27,657 nt of DNA, taken from Collinsella sp. Lineage in GTDB: Bacteria > Actinomycetota > Coriobacteriia > Coriobacteriales > Coriobacteriaceae. The stretch covers positions 1 through 27,657 of the forward strand of contig JAGZUC010000029.1 in NCBI GenBank assembly GCA_018380195.1, written 5' to 3'. Positions within the stretch are counted from its first letter, which is position 1, and every line of letters begins with the position of its first letter. Below are positions 1 to 7,527 of this stretch, in pieces. The position numbers and the translations under genes are program-made. The notes below the pieces were generated by a model that searched no databases, was not told where the DNA came from, and saw only the letters and a program-made list of their open reading frames with translations.

Positions 1-68
1 CCTGGACGAAGTCCGGGCCCGCGCCTTTAGACGCGAGCCCGGGGCCCGTGGGTTATACCCTAAGAGCA

Positions 69-99
69 AACCACCCTTTTTAAGGGTGGTTCTGATTTT
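69..99 (+). terminator. Rho-independent terminator candidate of an upstream gene
   Basis: A perfect 10-bp stem (AACCACCCTT at 69-78, AAGGGTGGTT at 82-91) closes a 3-nt loop and is followed by a weak T-rich tail on the plus strand. It probably ends a plus-strand transcript from before the window. A G+C-rich imperfect hairpin lies further left at about 14-50. I see no convincing gene in positions 1-146. Confidence 0.5.
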
Positions 100-140
100 G
101 TTTCGAATAGGAAACTTTTTCGAAAAACTGAACAGGACCC

Positions 141-200
141 TTTCCAAAAAGTTAACCACGTGCTAGTTTACTAAAGCGAACATAGACGTGGTTAACTTTT
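141..200 (+). promoter_or_regulatory. feoAAB promoter region with large operator-like palindrome
   Basis: A perfect inverted repeat with 15-bp arms (AAAAGTTAACCACGT at 147-161 and its complement at 186-200) surrounds a 24-nt centre. A modest sigma-70-type promoter fits inside it: TTTCCA at 141-146, 17 bp, then TAGTTT at 164-169 preceded by TGC. This would put one arm in the promoter spacer and the other just after the start site, as expected for a repressor operator. Ferrous-uptake operons are usually repressed by an iron sensor of the Fur or DtxR type, but the arms do not match either textbook box well. An RNA hairpin from a more upstream start is the alternative. Confidence 0.5.
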
Positions 201-242
201 ATCGCGTCGATGTTGAGGACGAACTGACGTTAGGAGCCACTC

Positions 243-485
243 ATGTCTTGCGGACCGCAGATGCCGGCCATGCCGCTTTCGATGGTAAAAGCTGGCGAAA
301 CCGTGCGCGTGTCTCGTGTAAAGGGCAATGAGGACATGAAGCACCACCTCAAGGACCTCGGCTTTGTCGAGGGCAACGAAATCCACGTGGTGAGCTCGAG
401 TGGCGCCAATATCATCGTCACGGTGCTGGGCGCACGCTTTGGCATCGATTCCAAAGTTGCCATGCACATCATGACCGTCGGTTAG
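243..485 (+). CDS. feoA: FeoA-family ferrous iron transport accessory protein (first copy)
   Basis: This 80-residue protein is a single SH3-like FeoA domain. The family pattern is visible in the middle (HLKDLGFVEGNEIHVV, about residues 36-51) and at the end, where a short core strand pattern closes the barrel. FeoA is a small cytoplasmic protein that acts with the FeoB iron permease, probably through its G domain. The start at 243 is preceded by AGGAG with good spacing. The N-terminus (MSCGPQMPAMPL) is about ten residues longer than in the second copy and carries a Cys. It heads an apparent operon with a second feoA and feoB, behind a palindromic operator candidate. Confidence 0.93.
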   Translation: MSCGPQMPAMPLSMVKAGETVRVSRVKGNEDMKHHLKDLGFVEGNEIHVVSSSGANIIVTVLGARFGIDSKVAMHIMTVG

Positions 486-525
486 TCGTCGGTATTTCTG
501 TACGCACTGAAAGGGGGACAAGTAA

Positions 526-747
526 ATGAAGACGTTGGGTGACGTTAAGGTGGGCGAGAGCTCCACCATCGTCAAGCTTCACGGTGAGGGTGCGCTTCGC
601 CGCCACCTTATGGACCTGGGGCTCATCAAGGGCACTTCGTTCAAGGTCGTGAAGGTCGCGCCGCTCGGTGATCCGGTCGAGATCAACGTGCGCGGCTACG
701 AGCTTTCCATCCGCAAGGAGGAGGCGGCCGTCGTCGAGGTCCAGTAA
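526..747 (+). CDS. feoA: FeoA-family ferrous iron transport accessory protein (second copy)
   Basis: This 73-residue FeoA domain has the family core HLMDLGLIKGTSFKVVKVAPLG (about residues 28-49) and ends in a short charged tail. It differs a lot from the upstream copy, so this is an old duplication rather than a recent one. Start: ATG at 526 behind AAAGGGGGA. It lies 40 bp after the first feoA and 123 bp before feoB, in the same direction. Paired feoA genes ahead of feoB are known in Gram-positive anaerobes; a division of labour between the two is inference only. Confidence 0.93.
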   Translation: MKTLGDVKVGESSTIVKLHGEGALRRHLMDLGLIKGTSFKVVKVAPLGDPVEINVRGYELSIRKEEAAVVEVQ

Positions 748-763
748 GGGCTTGCGACGTATG

Positions 764-798
764 TTTCTGCAGATAAAGTTAGGTTCTTCTAACTTAAT
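764..798 (+). promoter_or_regulatory. Inverted repeat upstream of feoB (possible internal operator)
   Basis: In the 123-bp gap between feoA and feoB, AAGTTAG (776-782) and CTAACTT (789-795) form a perfect 7-bp dyad with a 6-nt centre. The symmetry extends outward imperfectly to CTGCA on each side. A weak internal promoter (TTGCGA at 752-757, 16 bp, TAAAGT at 774-779) would overlap it. GTTAG/CTAAC half-sites recall DtxR-type iron boxes but the spacing differs. Either an operator for a feoB-proximal promoter or an mRNA hairpin. Confidence 0.4.
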
Positions 799-870
799 GC
801 AGCATCTTTGAAGCACATTATCCAGCCTGCGCGGAGAAAGCAGCGCAGGCACACAAGGAAGAAGGATTGA

Positions 871-3198
871 ATGGCGGATTCTCAGATCCATGTCGCGCTG
901 GCGGGTAACCCCAACTGCGGCAAGACCACGCTTTTCAACCTGATCACCGGCGCCAACGGCTACGTTGGCAACTGGCCCGGCGTCACGGTTGAGAAAAAGG
1001 AGGCCAAGCTCCTAAGCGACAAGAACGTTACCATCACGGACCTCCCTGGCATCTACTCGCTTTCCCCCTACAGCCCCGAGGAGCAATGCTCGCGCGATTA
1101 CCTCATGAGCGGCGAGCCCGATGTCGTCGTCCAGGTTGTCGACGCCACCAACCTCGAGCGCAACCTGTATCTGGCGCTTCAGGTTATCGAGACCGGCCTG
1201 CCCGTGGTCGTCGCCCTCAACATGGCCGACTTGGTCGAGAAGAACGGCGACAAGATCGACACGGACAAGCTCTCCAAGAAGCTCGGTTGTCCGGTCATGA
1301 TGATCTCGGCTCTTAAGAACAAGGGCATCAAGGAGCTTTTCGAGCAAGTCAAGAAGTCCGCTGCTTCTAAGGGCCAGGTGCCGGAGCACAAGTTCGATTC
1401 CTCCATCGAGGACGTTCTAGGCCACATCGAGAACAATCTGCCTGCGAGCGTTCCCGCCAACAAGCGCCGCTATTACGCCGTCAAGCTGTTCGAGCGTGAT
1501 GCAGACGCCTGCAAACTCATCAACCTCACCAAGGAGAAGGCCGCTCGCGTGGAGGAGCTGGTCGCCCAGTGCGAGCAGGACTGCGACGACGATGCCGAGT
1601 CCATCATCACCGGTGAGCGCTACGGCGTGATCGCTCACATCATCGACGAGTGCCTCACCAAAGCCCCGGCCAAGATGAGCACCTCCGAGAAGATCGACCG
1701 CGTGGTTACCAACCGTATCCTGGGCCTGCCGATTTTTGTCGTCATCATGTTCTGCGTGTACTACATCGCCGTTTCCACCTTGGGTGGCACGGTGACGGAC
1801 TTCACCAACGACCAGCTCTTCGGCACCGACGGCTGGTACGTGCTCGGTCAGGGCCGCGACGCTTACGACGCGGCTGTCGAGGCCGCGGGTGACGACGCCG
1901 ACTCGGTCGACCCGGCACAGTACGGCCCCTATGTCCCGGGTATCACCACCATGGTGCACGATGCCCTCGTGGCGGGTGGCACCGAGGACGGCGGCCTGGT
2001 CGATTCGCTGGTCTGCGACGGTATCGTTGGCGGCCTGGGCGCCATCTTCGGCTTTGTGCCGCAGATGTTCCTGCTGTTCGTGATGCTGTCCTTCCTGGAG
2101 GACTGCGGCTACATGGCCCGCGTTGCCTTCATCATGGACCGCGTGTTCCGCCGCTTTGGCCTGTCCGGTAAGTCGTTCATCCCCATGCTCGTGTCTTCGG
2201 GCTGCGGCGTTCCCGGCGTCATGGCTACCAAGACCATCGAGAACGAGAAGGACCGCCGCATGACGGTCATGACTACCACGTTCATCCCCTGCGGCGCTAA
2301 GCTGCCGATCATCGCCCTGCTCATGGGTTCCATCATCGGCGATTCTTCCGCCACCGCGGCGTGGATCAGCCCGCTCTTCTACTTCCTGGGCGTCTTTGCC
2401 GTCATCGCTTCGGGCCTCATGCTCAAGAAGACCAAGCTCTTCGCCGGTCGCCCGACGCCGTTCGTTATGGAGCTTCCCGCCTACCACTTCCCGGCGATCC
2501 GCTCTTGGGCGCTGCACGTGTGGGAGCGCTGCTGGGCCTTTATCAAGAAGGCCGGCACGGTCATCTTCGCGTCCACTGTCGTGGTTTGGTTCCTGTCCAA
2601 CTTTGGTAGCTACAACGGTTCCTTTGGCTTCCTGCCTGCGATGGACGGCATCCCCGAGGAGTTCATGGACTACTCCGTGCTCGCCATGCTGGGCAACCTG
2701 GTCGCTTGGATCTTCGCCCCGCTCGGCTTTAGCACCTGGCAGGCAACCGCACTGACCGTCTCTGGCCTCGTCGCCAAGGAGAACGTCGTCGCCACCGCCG
2801 GCTCGCTGCTGTCCGTCGCCGACGCGGGCGAGACCGACCCGAGCCTGTGGACCGCGTTTGCCGGCATGTTCCCCACCATGGGCGCTTGCGTGGCCTTCGG
2901 CGCCTTCAACCTGCTGTGCGCTCCGTGCTTTGCCGCCATTGGCACCATCCGCAACCAGATGGACTCTGGCAAGTGGACCGCGATTGCCATCGGCTACGAG
3001 TGCGCCTTCGCTTGGGTGATCGGCCTGTTCATCAACCAGTTCTACAACCTGCTTGTCCTTGGGCAGTTTGGTATCTGGACGGTTGTGGCCATTGTGCTGC
3101 TGGTTGCGATGCTCTTCCAGATTTTCCGACCCATGCCCAAGCATGCATGGACCGACGAGGACGAGACCAACACTGCTTCCGCCGCAGTTTCCGCTTAA
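871..3198 (+). CDS. feoB: Ferrous iron permease FeoB
   Basis: This 775-residue inner-membrane protein imports Fe2+. The N-terminal G domain shows G1 (GNPNCGKT, residues 12-19), the switch and G3 region (DLPG, 57-60) and G4 (NMAD, 117-120). A helical GDI-like spacer follows (about 170-260), then the polytopic permease. The conserved core CGVPGVMATKTIENEKDRR and the later KENVVAT motif are both present and intact. One extended extracytoplasmic insert rich in Asp/Gly lies at about residues 305-390. Length is normal for the family. The start at 871 has a GAAGAAGG ribosome site. It is the last gene of the feoA-feoA-feoB unit and is followed by a strong terminator. Confidence 0.97.
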   Translation: MADSQIHVALAGNPNCGKTTLFNLITGANGYVGNWPGVTVEKKEAKLLSDKNVTITDLPGIYSLSPYSPEEQCSRDYLMSGEPDVVVQVVDATNLERNLYLALQVIETGLPVVVALNMADLVEKNGDKIDTDKLSKKLGCPVMMISALKNKGIKELFEQVKKSAASKGQVPEHKFDSSIEDVLGHIENNLPASVPANKRRYYAVKLFERDADACKLINLTKEKAARVEELVAQCEQDCDDDAESIITGERYGVIAHIIDECLTKAPAKMSTSEKIDRVVTNRILGLPIFVVIMFCVYYIAVSTLGGTVTDFTNDQLFGTDGWYVLGQGRDAYDAAVEAAGDDADSVDPAQYGPYVPGITTMVHDALVAGGTEDGGLVDSLVCDGIVGGLGAIFGFVPQMFLLFVMLSFLEDCGYMARVAFIMDRVFRRFGLSGKSFIPMLVSSGCGVPGVMATKTIENEKDRRMTVMTTTFIPCGAKLPIIALLMGSIIGDSSATAAWISPLFYFLGVFAVIASGLMLKKTKLFAGRPTPFVMELPAYHFPAIRSWALHVWERCWAFIKKAGTVIFASTVVVWFLSNFGSYNGSFGFLPAMDGIPEEFMDYSVLAMLGNLVAWIFAPLGFSTWQATALTVSGLVAKENVVATAGSLLSVADAGETDPSLWTAFAGMFPTMGACVAFGAFNLLCAPCFAAIGTIRNQMDSGKWTAIAIGYECAFAWVIGLFINQFYNLLVLGQFGIWTVVAIVLLVAMLFQIFRPMPKHAWTDEDETNTASAAVSA

Positions 3199-3227
3199 GT
3201 CCGAATAAGGATTAACCCCTTTCCACG

Positions 3228-3260
3228 AGCCCGGGTGTCCCAGCGACACTCGGGCTTTTT
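3228..3260 (+). terminator. Rho-independent terminator after feoB
   Basis: AGCCCGGGTGTC (3228-3239) pairs with GACACTCGGGCT (3245-3256) across a 5-nt loop, with one G-U pair, and runs into TTTTT. It separates feoB from the small Cys-rich gene, which therefore probably has its own promoter. Confidence 0.9.
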
Positions 3261-3373
3261 GGTGGGGGAGACATGGCGTTTCCGCAGATAAAACCGACCA
3301 AAATAAACCTTTCCCCTTTTGGTAGGTGGAGAATAGGGTAAAGTAAGTGGTGGTTAACTAGAGGAGGCTTGCT

Positions 3374-3574
3374 ATGGCACCTATCGATATTGTTGTACTG
3401 GCTGTTATCGGTATTGCGTTTGTCGCGGTATGCGTGCGCATCTACCGCAAGGGCACTTGCAGCGACTGCGCTCAGGGCGGCGTTTGCACCGGGCATTGCT
3501 CCAACAAAAAGACGTGCGCCGCACTTAAGGGCGTGGACAAAATCGCCGAAGACTTGGGTCGCGGTATCAAATAA
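3374..3574 (+). CDS. FeoB-associated Cys-rich membrane protein
   Basis: This 66-residue protein has one N-terminal membrane helix (about residues 5-21) and then a short basic turn and a Cys cluster with cysteines at 29, 32, 38, 42 and 48. That architecture, and the position after feoB, match the small FeoB-associated Cys-rich membrane proteins found next to feo operons in anaerobes. The exact role is not established; the cysteines could bind iron on the cytoplasmic side. The start at 3374 is set by a very strong ribosome site (GAGGAGG, 3361-3367). It has its own upstream region with a 15-mer resembling one before feoB. Confidence 0.85.
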   Translation: MAPIDIVVLAVIGIAFVAVCVRIYRKGTCSDCAQGGVCTGHCSNKKTCAALKGVDKIAEDLGRGIK

Positions 3575-3588
3575 GGTCCGGACATCCA

Positions 3589-3630
3589 AGCGCTCCGCGG
3601 GCATCCGTTCGCGGGGCGCTTTGTGCATTT
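3589..3630 (+). terminator. Terminator-like hairpin after the Cys-rich gene
   Basis: AGCGCTCCGCG (3589-3599) pairs with CGCGGGGCGCT (3610-3620), one wobble, across a 10-nt loop. The following TTTGTGCATTT is only a weak T tract. Confidence 0.65.
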
Positions 3631-3678
3631 GAGGGAGAGCACGGCGAGTCGAAGAGTATTTTTGGGGTATCGTTAAAT

Positions 3679-3756
3679 CAGTTGCGGTGAAATACGGACT
3701 GTTTTGGCTGTCAAAGGCCTTATCTACTCCGTATTCCACCGCAACTTTTTGTGGGG
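3679..3756. repeat. Hairpin repeat, copy 1 (left flank of kdp)
   Basis: An 18-bp arm at 3681-3698 and its complement at 3728-3745 (one mismatch) enclose a 29-nt loop and are followed by TTTTT. A second copy with an identical loop and the same orientation lies at 12094-12172, just past kdpC. This copy ends 4 bp before the kdpE stop codon. It can act as a plus-strand terminator or 3-prime hairpin, but its duplication around kdp suggests a dispersed palindromic element. Confidence 0.9.
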
Positions 3757-3760
3757 TAGG

Positions 3761-4465
3761 CTAGAGACGCTGCATGCGGTACCCGACACCCATGTGTGTC
3801 TGAATCATCTTGGGGTGAGAGGGGTCTGCCTCGATCTTCTTGCGCAGGGTGCGCATGAACACGCGCAGGCTCGCCAGATCGCTGTCCCAGCTCGTGCCCC
3901 ATATCTCGTGGGTGATGAAAGTGTGGGTGAGCACCTTGTCGACGTTTTTCGCCAGAAGGACGAGCAATTTGTACTCAGTTGGGGTGAGCGAGAGCTCGCG
4001 TCCGTCTTTTGTCGCGTATCCCGCGGCGTAGTCGATATGCAGCGGACCGTTGTCAAACGTGCTCGCTTCTGTCGACTCGCTCGACGCCATCGAGGAGCGC
4101 CTCAAATTCGCACGGACGCGCGCGAGCAACTCATCCACAGAAAAGGGCTTGGTGAGGTAGTCGTCTGCCCCTGCGTCAAGTGCTGCAATCTTGTCGGAAT
4201 CTTCGGTGCGCGCCGAAATGACGATAATGGGGACTGCCGACCAGCTTCGGATCTTCGTGATGACCTCGATACCGTCAATGTCGGGAAGGCCGAGGTCGAG
4301 CATGATGAGGCTGGGGCCGTGCGACACCGCATCCATGATGGCGGCCTGGCCGTTGCAAACCTTGCTCACGACATAGCCGTGGAGGTCAAGCGCGGTCGAA
4401 ACGAGGTTTTGAACGGTCAGGTCGTCTTCTACCAGGAGGATGCGTGGCTTAGCGGCATTATTCAT
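3761..4465 (-). CDS. kdpE: Response regulator KdpE (OmpR family)
   Basis: This 234-residue protein has a receiver domain with the acidic pocket (E13, D14, D15), the phosphoacceptor D57 in LIMLDLGLPDIDG, and K106 in YLTKPF. A C-terminal winged helix follows (about 135-232), including LTPTEYKLLVLLAKN and the closing GVGYRM. The start was placed at 4465 (MNNAAKPRILLVEDD) because the open frame upstream lies within kdpD in another frame and carries no receiver sequence. It overlaps the end of kdpD by 8 bp, so the two are translationally coupled. It should activate kdpFABC when K+ is scarce. Confidence 0.95.
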   Translation of the reverse strand: MNNAAKPRILLVEDDLTVQNLVSTALDLHGYVVSKVCNGQAAIMDAVSHGPSLIMLDLGLPDIDGIEVITKIRSWSAVPIIVISARTEDSDKIAALDAGADDYLTKPFSVDELLARVRANLRRSSMASSESTEASTFDNGPLHIDYAAGYATKDGRELSLTPTEYKLLVLLAKNVDKVLTHTFITHEIWGTSWDSDLASLRVFMRTLRKKIEADPSHPKMIQTHMGVGYRMQRL

Positions 4466-7193
4466 GAATCTCGATCTCCTCGGCGGGCAGGGTAAAACGG
4501 AAGACGGCCCCATGGGGGTGGTTGTCGCGAACTTCGATGACGCCGCCATGCGCCTCCACGATGGAGCGGCAGAGCGACAGCCCAAGGCCGATGCTTCGAC
4601 GCGAATCCACGGGCCGCGTATTGCTTGAGGTGAAGAAGCGCTCAAAGATATGAGGTTTGTCGCAGTCTGCCACACCCGGCCCATCGTCTGCGACGTCCAC
4701 CACGACGAACGCACCCTCGCGACGTGCGCTGATGGTGACAGTCGAGTCCTCGGGCGTGTATTTGAAGGCGTTCATGATGAGATTCGTAAGCACCTGCATG
4801 ATGAGATGGACGTCGATGCGTACCAGCAGGATGTCGTCAGTGTGCTCGATGGTGACGGCACGTCCATGCGATGCTTGGGCGACATGGCTGAGGGCGGCCT
4901 CGATGACCTCGTCGATGAGCTCGGATGTTAAGTTGAGGCGAATGGTGCCGTCCTCGACGCGTGTGATGGCGAGGAGGTTTTCCACGGTATCGATAAGCCA
5001 GAGGGAGTCGTCGTAGATGGCATCGGCAAGATCGCAGCGTTGTTCGAGGCTGAGCTTCTCGTCGCTCTTCCGAAGGATTGCCGCAGATCCGGATATAGCC
5101 GTGAGGGGTGTCCTCAAATCGTGGCCGATGGAGCGCAAAAGGTTGGCGCGCAGCTGCTCGTTTTTCGCCAAGACCGCAGCCTCTTCGCGCTCTTGCGCCG
5201 CCCGGTCGCTTTCGAGCGCCAAGGCGCATTCACCTACGATAGATAGGACGATCGAATGCTCGAAGGCTTCGATCTCGCGCCCCTCCAGGGCGATGCCGAT
5301 GACACCGAATACCTTGTCGCCGGTGCGAACCGCGAGGTAGAGACAGCGCGCCTCAGGCAGGGTCCGCGTGCTTGCGCCCGCGCGCTTGTTGTTGGTGTAG
5401 GTCCAGGTTGCAACGGCGCGCTCGTAGTCGGTGAGCAGCGACGCGGATCGGTTTTCGGTGCCAGCGGACTCATAGAGCGCCTTGCCGAGCGTGCCGTGTT
5501 CGGCGGGGTAGAAGACCACGTCGAGTTTTAGCAGTTTGACGAGTTGGTTCATGGCGACGCGGGCGCACTCCTCCGCGCTATGGGCTTGCTGCAAGAGCTG
5601 GTTCGTTTCGAGGAGTACGCGCGTTTTGAATGCGTTCTCGGCGGATGTACGGGCGTTGTCGGCGATGCGCGCAGTTAACTCGCCGGCGACCATAGCGGTG
5701 GCGAACATGATGCCGAACGTGACCAGATAGCTTCGGTCGTAGCTGGCGAGCGAAAACAGAGGCGTGACGAAGCAGAAGTTGTAAAGCACTACAGAGAGCA
5801 CGCTCGATACGATCGTGCAGATACGCCCCGTCGTGGTGACGGCGGTCAGCAGGGCCGTGAAGATATAGAGGGATATGATGCTGGAATCGGCAAATCCCAG
5901 ATGGCGGAAAGCCGTGCCGATCGCCGTGGCGGCAAGAGAGAGAGCCAGCGTGCGAAGCACGTTTCGGCTGCTGGGCGGCTGCAGGGCGAGCGCATGGCGG
6001 CGTCCTTTGGGTCGGGAGGGCGGAGTCGACTGTTCTGGAATGATGTAAATGTCGAGGTTCGGAGCGAATGTTATGAGCTGTTCTACGAGAGATTTGCGGC
6101 CGAAGAGGGCCTGACGGACGCTGCTGCGCTCGCCCGTGCGCCCCATGACGATCTTCGAAATACCCGACAGGCGCGCGAACTCGGAGATCTGAAACGCGAT
6201 GTCGTCGCCATAGACGGTTTCCATATGTGCTCCGAGCTGCTCGGCTAGGGCGATATTGGCTGCAAGCTTGGCGCGCTCATCATCGCTCATGGCTTGCGTG
6301 CGCGGGCTCTCTACGAACAGGGCGACGAGCTCGCTGCGAAACGCTTTCGCCATGCGTGCGGCGGCACGGACGATGCGGGGATTGGTCGGCGCCGGGGAGA
6401 CACAGACTAAGATACGCTCCCTGGTGTAGTAGTCACGGTTTCCCAGCACGCGTGCGGCGTCTGTGAGGTGACCGGTGCGATCGGCGCAGCGGCGCAGCGC
6501 GATTTCTCGGAGTGCGGTGAGGTTCTCGACGGTAAAAAAATGCTGTTGCGCTCGGTCGGCTTGTGCGGGACGGTAGACGAGGCCGGCGCGAAGGCGCTCA
6601 AGTAGGTCTTCGGGCTCTATGTCGACGAGCTCGACCTGGTCGGCATCATCGAAGATACGGTCGGGGATTCGTTCGCTCACGACAACGCCGGTGATGGATG
6701 CAACCATGTCGTTTAGGCTCTCGATATGCTGAACGTTCACGGTCGTATAGACGTCGATGCCCGCATGTAGAAGTTCCTCGACGTCTTGATAGCGTTTGTC
6801 GTGGCGAGACCCCGGCGCATTCGTATGGGCGAGCTCGTCGACAAGGATGAGCTGAGGGGCGCGTTCGATAGCCGCATCTAGATCGAACTCGCTGAGCGCA
6901 ATGCCGTTGTGCTCGATGAGTTTACAGGGCACGTTCTCAAGCCCTTGTGCAAGATGGGCAGTTGCCGGACGTTCGTGCGGCTCGATGTATCCCGCGACGA
7001 CGTCGACACCTCGCCGCTTGGCGGCGTGGGCGGCTTGAAGCATCGCATAGGTTTTGCCTGTGCCAGCAGCGTAGCCAAAGAAAATTTTGAGGTGTCCCCG
7101 GCTGGTTCGAGTGTCATCGGCGACCCCGTCTTTCTCAATTGCCTTGAGGATGAGGTCTGGATTGACGCGAGTGTCCGATGCGTCGCGCTGCAT
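4458..7193 (-). CDS. kdpD: Osmosensitive K+ sensor histidine kinase KdpD
   Basis: A 911-residue sensor kinase with the full KdpD architecture. The N-terminal KdpD domain has a Walker A (GYAAGTGKT, residues 40-48) and the family stretch DELAHTNA (119-126). A USP-like domain follows (about 220-350), then a DUF4118-type block of four membrane helices (about 400-510) and a GAF-like region. The kinase core has the H-box SIGHDLRTPL with H691, and N and G boxes (DVADDGPG, about 833-840; GLGLS, about 870). I chose the ATG at 7193 over an ATG 32 codons upstream because AAAGG sits 7 nt before it and the extra N-terminus resembles no KdpD. It is divergent from kdpF and coupled to kdpE. Confidence 0.95.
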   Translation of the reverse strand: MQRDASDTRVNPDLILKAIEKDGVADDTRTSRGHLKIFFGYAAGTGKTYAMLQAAHAAKRRGVDVVAGYIEPHERPATAHLAQGLENVPCKLIEHNGIALSEFDLDAAIERAPQLILVDELAHTNAPGSRHDKRYQDVEELLHAGIDVYTTVNVQHIESLNDMVASITGVVVSERIPDRIFDDADQVELVDIEPEDLLERLRAGLVYRPAQADRAQQHFFTVENLTALREIALRRCADRTGHLTDAARVLGNRDYYTRERILVCVSPAPTNPRIVRAAARMAKAFRSELVALFVESPRTQAMSDDERAKLAANIALAEQLGAHMETVYGDDIAFQISEFARLSGISKIVMGRTGERSSVRQALFGRKSLVEQLITFAPNLDIYIIPEQSTPPSRPKGRRHALALQPPSSRNVLRTLALSLAATAIGTAFRHLGFADSSIISLYIFTALLTAVTTTGRICTIVSSVLSVVLYNFCFVTPLFSLASYDRSYLVTFGIMFATAMVAGELTARIADNARTSAENAFKTRVLLETNQLLQQAHSAEECARVAMNQLVKLLKLDVVFYPAEHGTLGKALYESAGTENRSASLLTDYERAVATWTYTNNKRAGASTRTLPEARCLYLAVRTGDKVFGVIGIALEGREIEAFEHSIVLSIVGECALALESDRAAQEREEAAVLAKNEQLRANLLRSIGHDLRTPLTAISGSAAILRKSDEKLSLEQRCDLADAIYDDSLWLIDTVENLLAITRVEDGTIRLNLTSELIDEVIEAALSHVAQASHGRAVTIEHTDDILLVRIDVHLIMQVLTNLIMNAFKYTPEDSTVTISARREGAFVVVDVADDGPGVADCDKPHIFERFFTSSNTRPVDSRRSIGLGLSLCRSIVEAHGGVIEVRDNHPHGAVFRFTLPAEEIEIHE

Positions 7194-7265
7194 AGCGTAG
7201 CCTTTCTGAAGCGTTGTCCATGCGTGCATACGCGGTGAAGACACCACTGTATGCTCGCGAGGTCG

Positions 7266-7271
7266 AGTATA
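7266..7271 (-). promoter_or_regulatory. Candidate -10 element for kdpDE
   Basis: On the minus strand the hexamer TATACT lies about 73-78 bp upstream of the kdpD start. No good -35 hexamer is evident at 16-18 bp. Weak support. Confidence 0.3.
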
Positions 7272-7305
7272 GGCGCACTGCAGCTGCAATAGTGCTTTCT
7301 ACCTG

Positions 7306-7357
7306 CATCTTTACGGCATCTTAAGGACGTGAGCCCCGGCCCTCACGCCTCTTTAAT
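7306..7357 (+). promoter_or_regulatory. kdpFABC promoter with KdpE-type direct-repeat operator
   Basis: Two adjacent 11-bp direct repeats, CATCTTTACGG (7306-7316) and CATCTTAAGGA (7317-7327), share their first six bases; 11-bp tandem half-sites are typical of OmpR-family regulators. Directly downstream there is a good -10 (TTTAAT, 7352-7357), but at 17 bp spacing the -35 place (7329-7334) holds a non-consensus hexamer. A poor -35 with the operator just upstream is the layout of an activator-dependent promoter, as expected for KdpE. Confidence 0.55.
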
Positions 7358-7416
7358 CCCTAGAAGCGTTTACTGTCCCCAGACGCTTGCGAGGGCAGGC
7401 GTCCGAGACATCGGAC
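7328..7416 (+). repeat. Three short hairpins in the kdpF promoter and leader
   Basis: CGTGAG/CTCACG (7328-7333, 7342-7347), AAGCGT/ACGCTT (7364-7369, 7383-7388) and a perfect GTCCGA-GACA-TCGGAC (7401-7416) follow one another up to 21 bp before kdpF. The last two would be transcribed from the predicted start. No recognised riboswitch consensus, such as the c-di-AMP ydaO class, is visible. Confidence 0.45.
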
Positions 7417-7437
7417 CGCGTGTGAAAGGGGCGGTAA

Positions 7438-7524
7438 ATGGACATCCTCATTCCCATCATCGGAGTCGTCTGCATTGGACTTCTTATCTATTACATCTAC
7501 ATTCTGATGAGGAGTGATTCGTAA
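7438..7524 (+). CDS. kdpF: K+-transporting ATPase small subunit KdpF
   Basis: A 28-residue single-helix membrane peptide, MDILIPIIGVVCIGLLIYYI then YILMRSDS. KdpF peptides are about 29 residues and stabilise the KdpFABC complex. The ATG at 7438 follows AAAGGGGCGG. It ends 3 bp before the kdpA start, so it belongs to the operon. Confidence 0.92.
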   Translation: MDILIPIIGVVCIGLLIYYIYILMRSDS

Positions 7525-7527
7525 ACT

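Noticed and set aside
1..60. G+C-rich hairpin at the left edge as part of a structured RNA (RNase P RNA was considered)
   Set aside because: Only one short stretch resembles the AAGTCCGGGC-type sequence and the rest does not fit; too little is visible.
1417..3249. A 610-codon open frame antisense to feoB, and similar long antisense frames opposite kdpA, kdpB, the oxidoreductase and ligA
   Set aside because: They are by-products of high G+C at third codon positions in the sense genes; they have low-complexity His/Asp/Gly/Arg-rich translations and no recognisable domains.
3704..4495. A 263-codon plus-strand frame opposite kdpE
   Set aside because: It mirrors kdpE and runs through the hairpin repeat; no ribosome site or domain.
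7194..7437. A cyclic di-AMP (ydaO) riboswitch upstream of kdpFABC
   Set aside because: The location would make sense but the conserved sequence blocks are not seen; only simple hairpins are.
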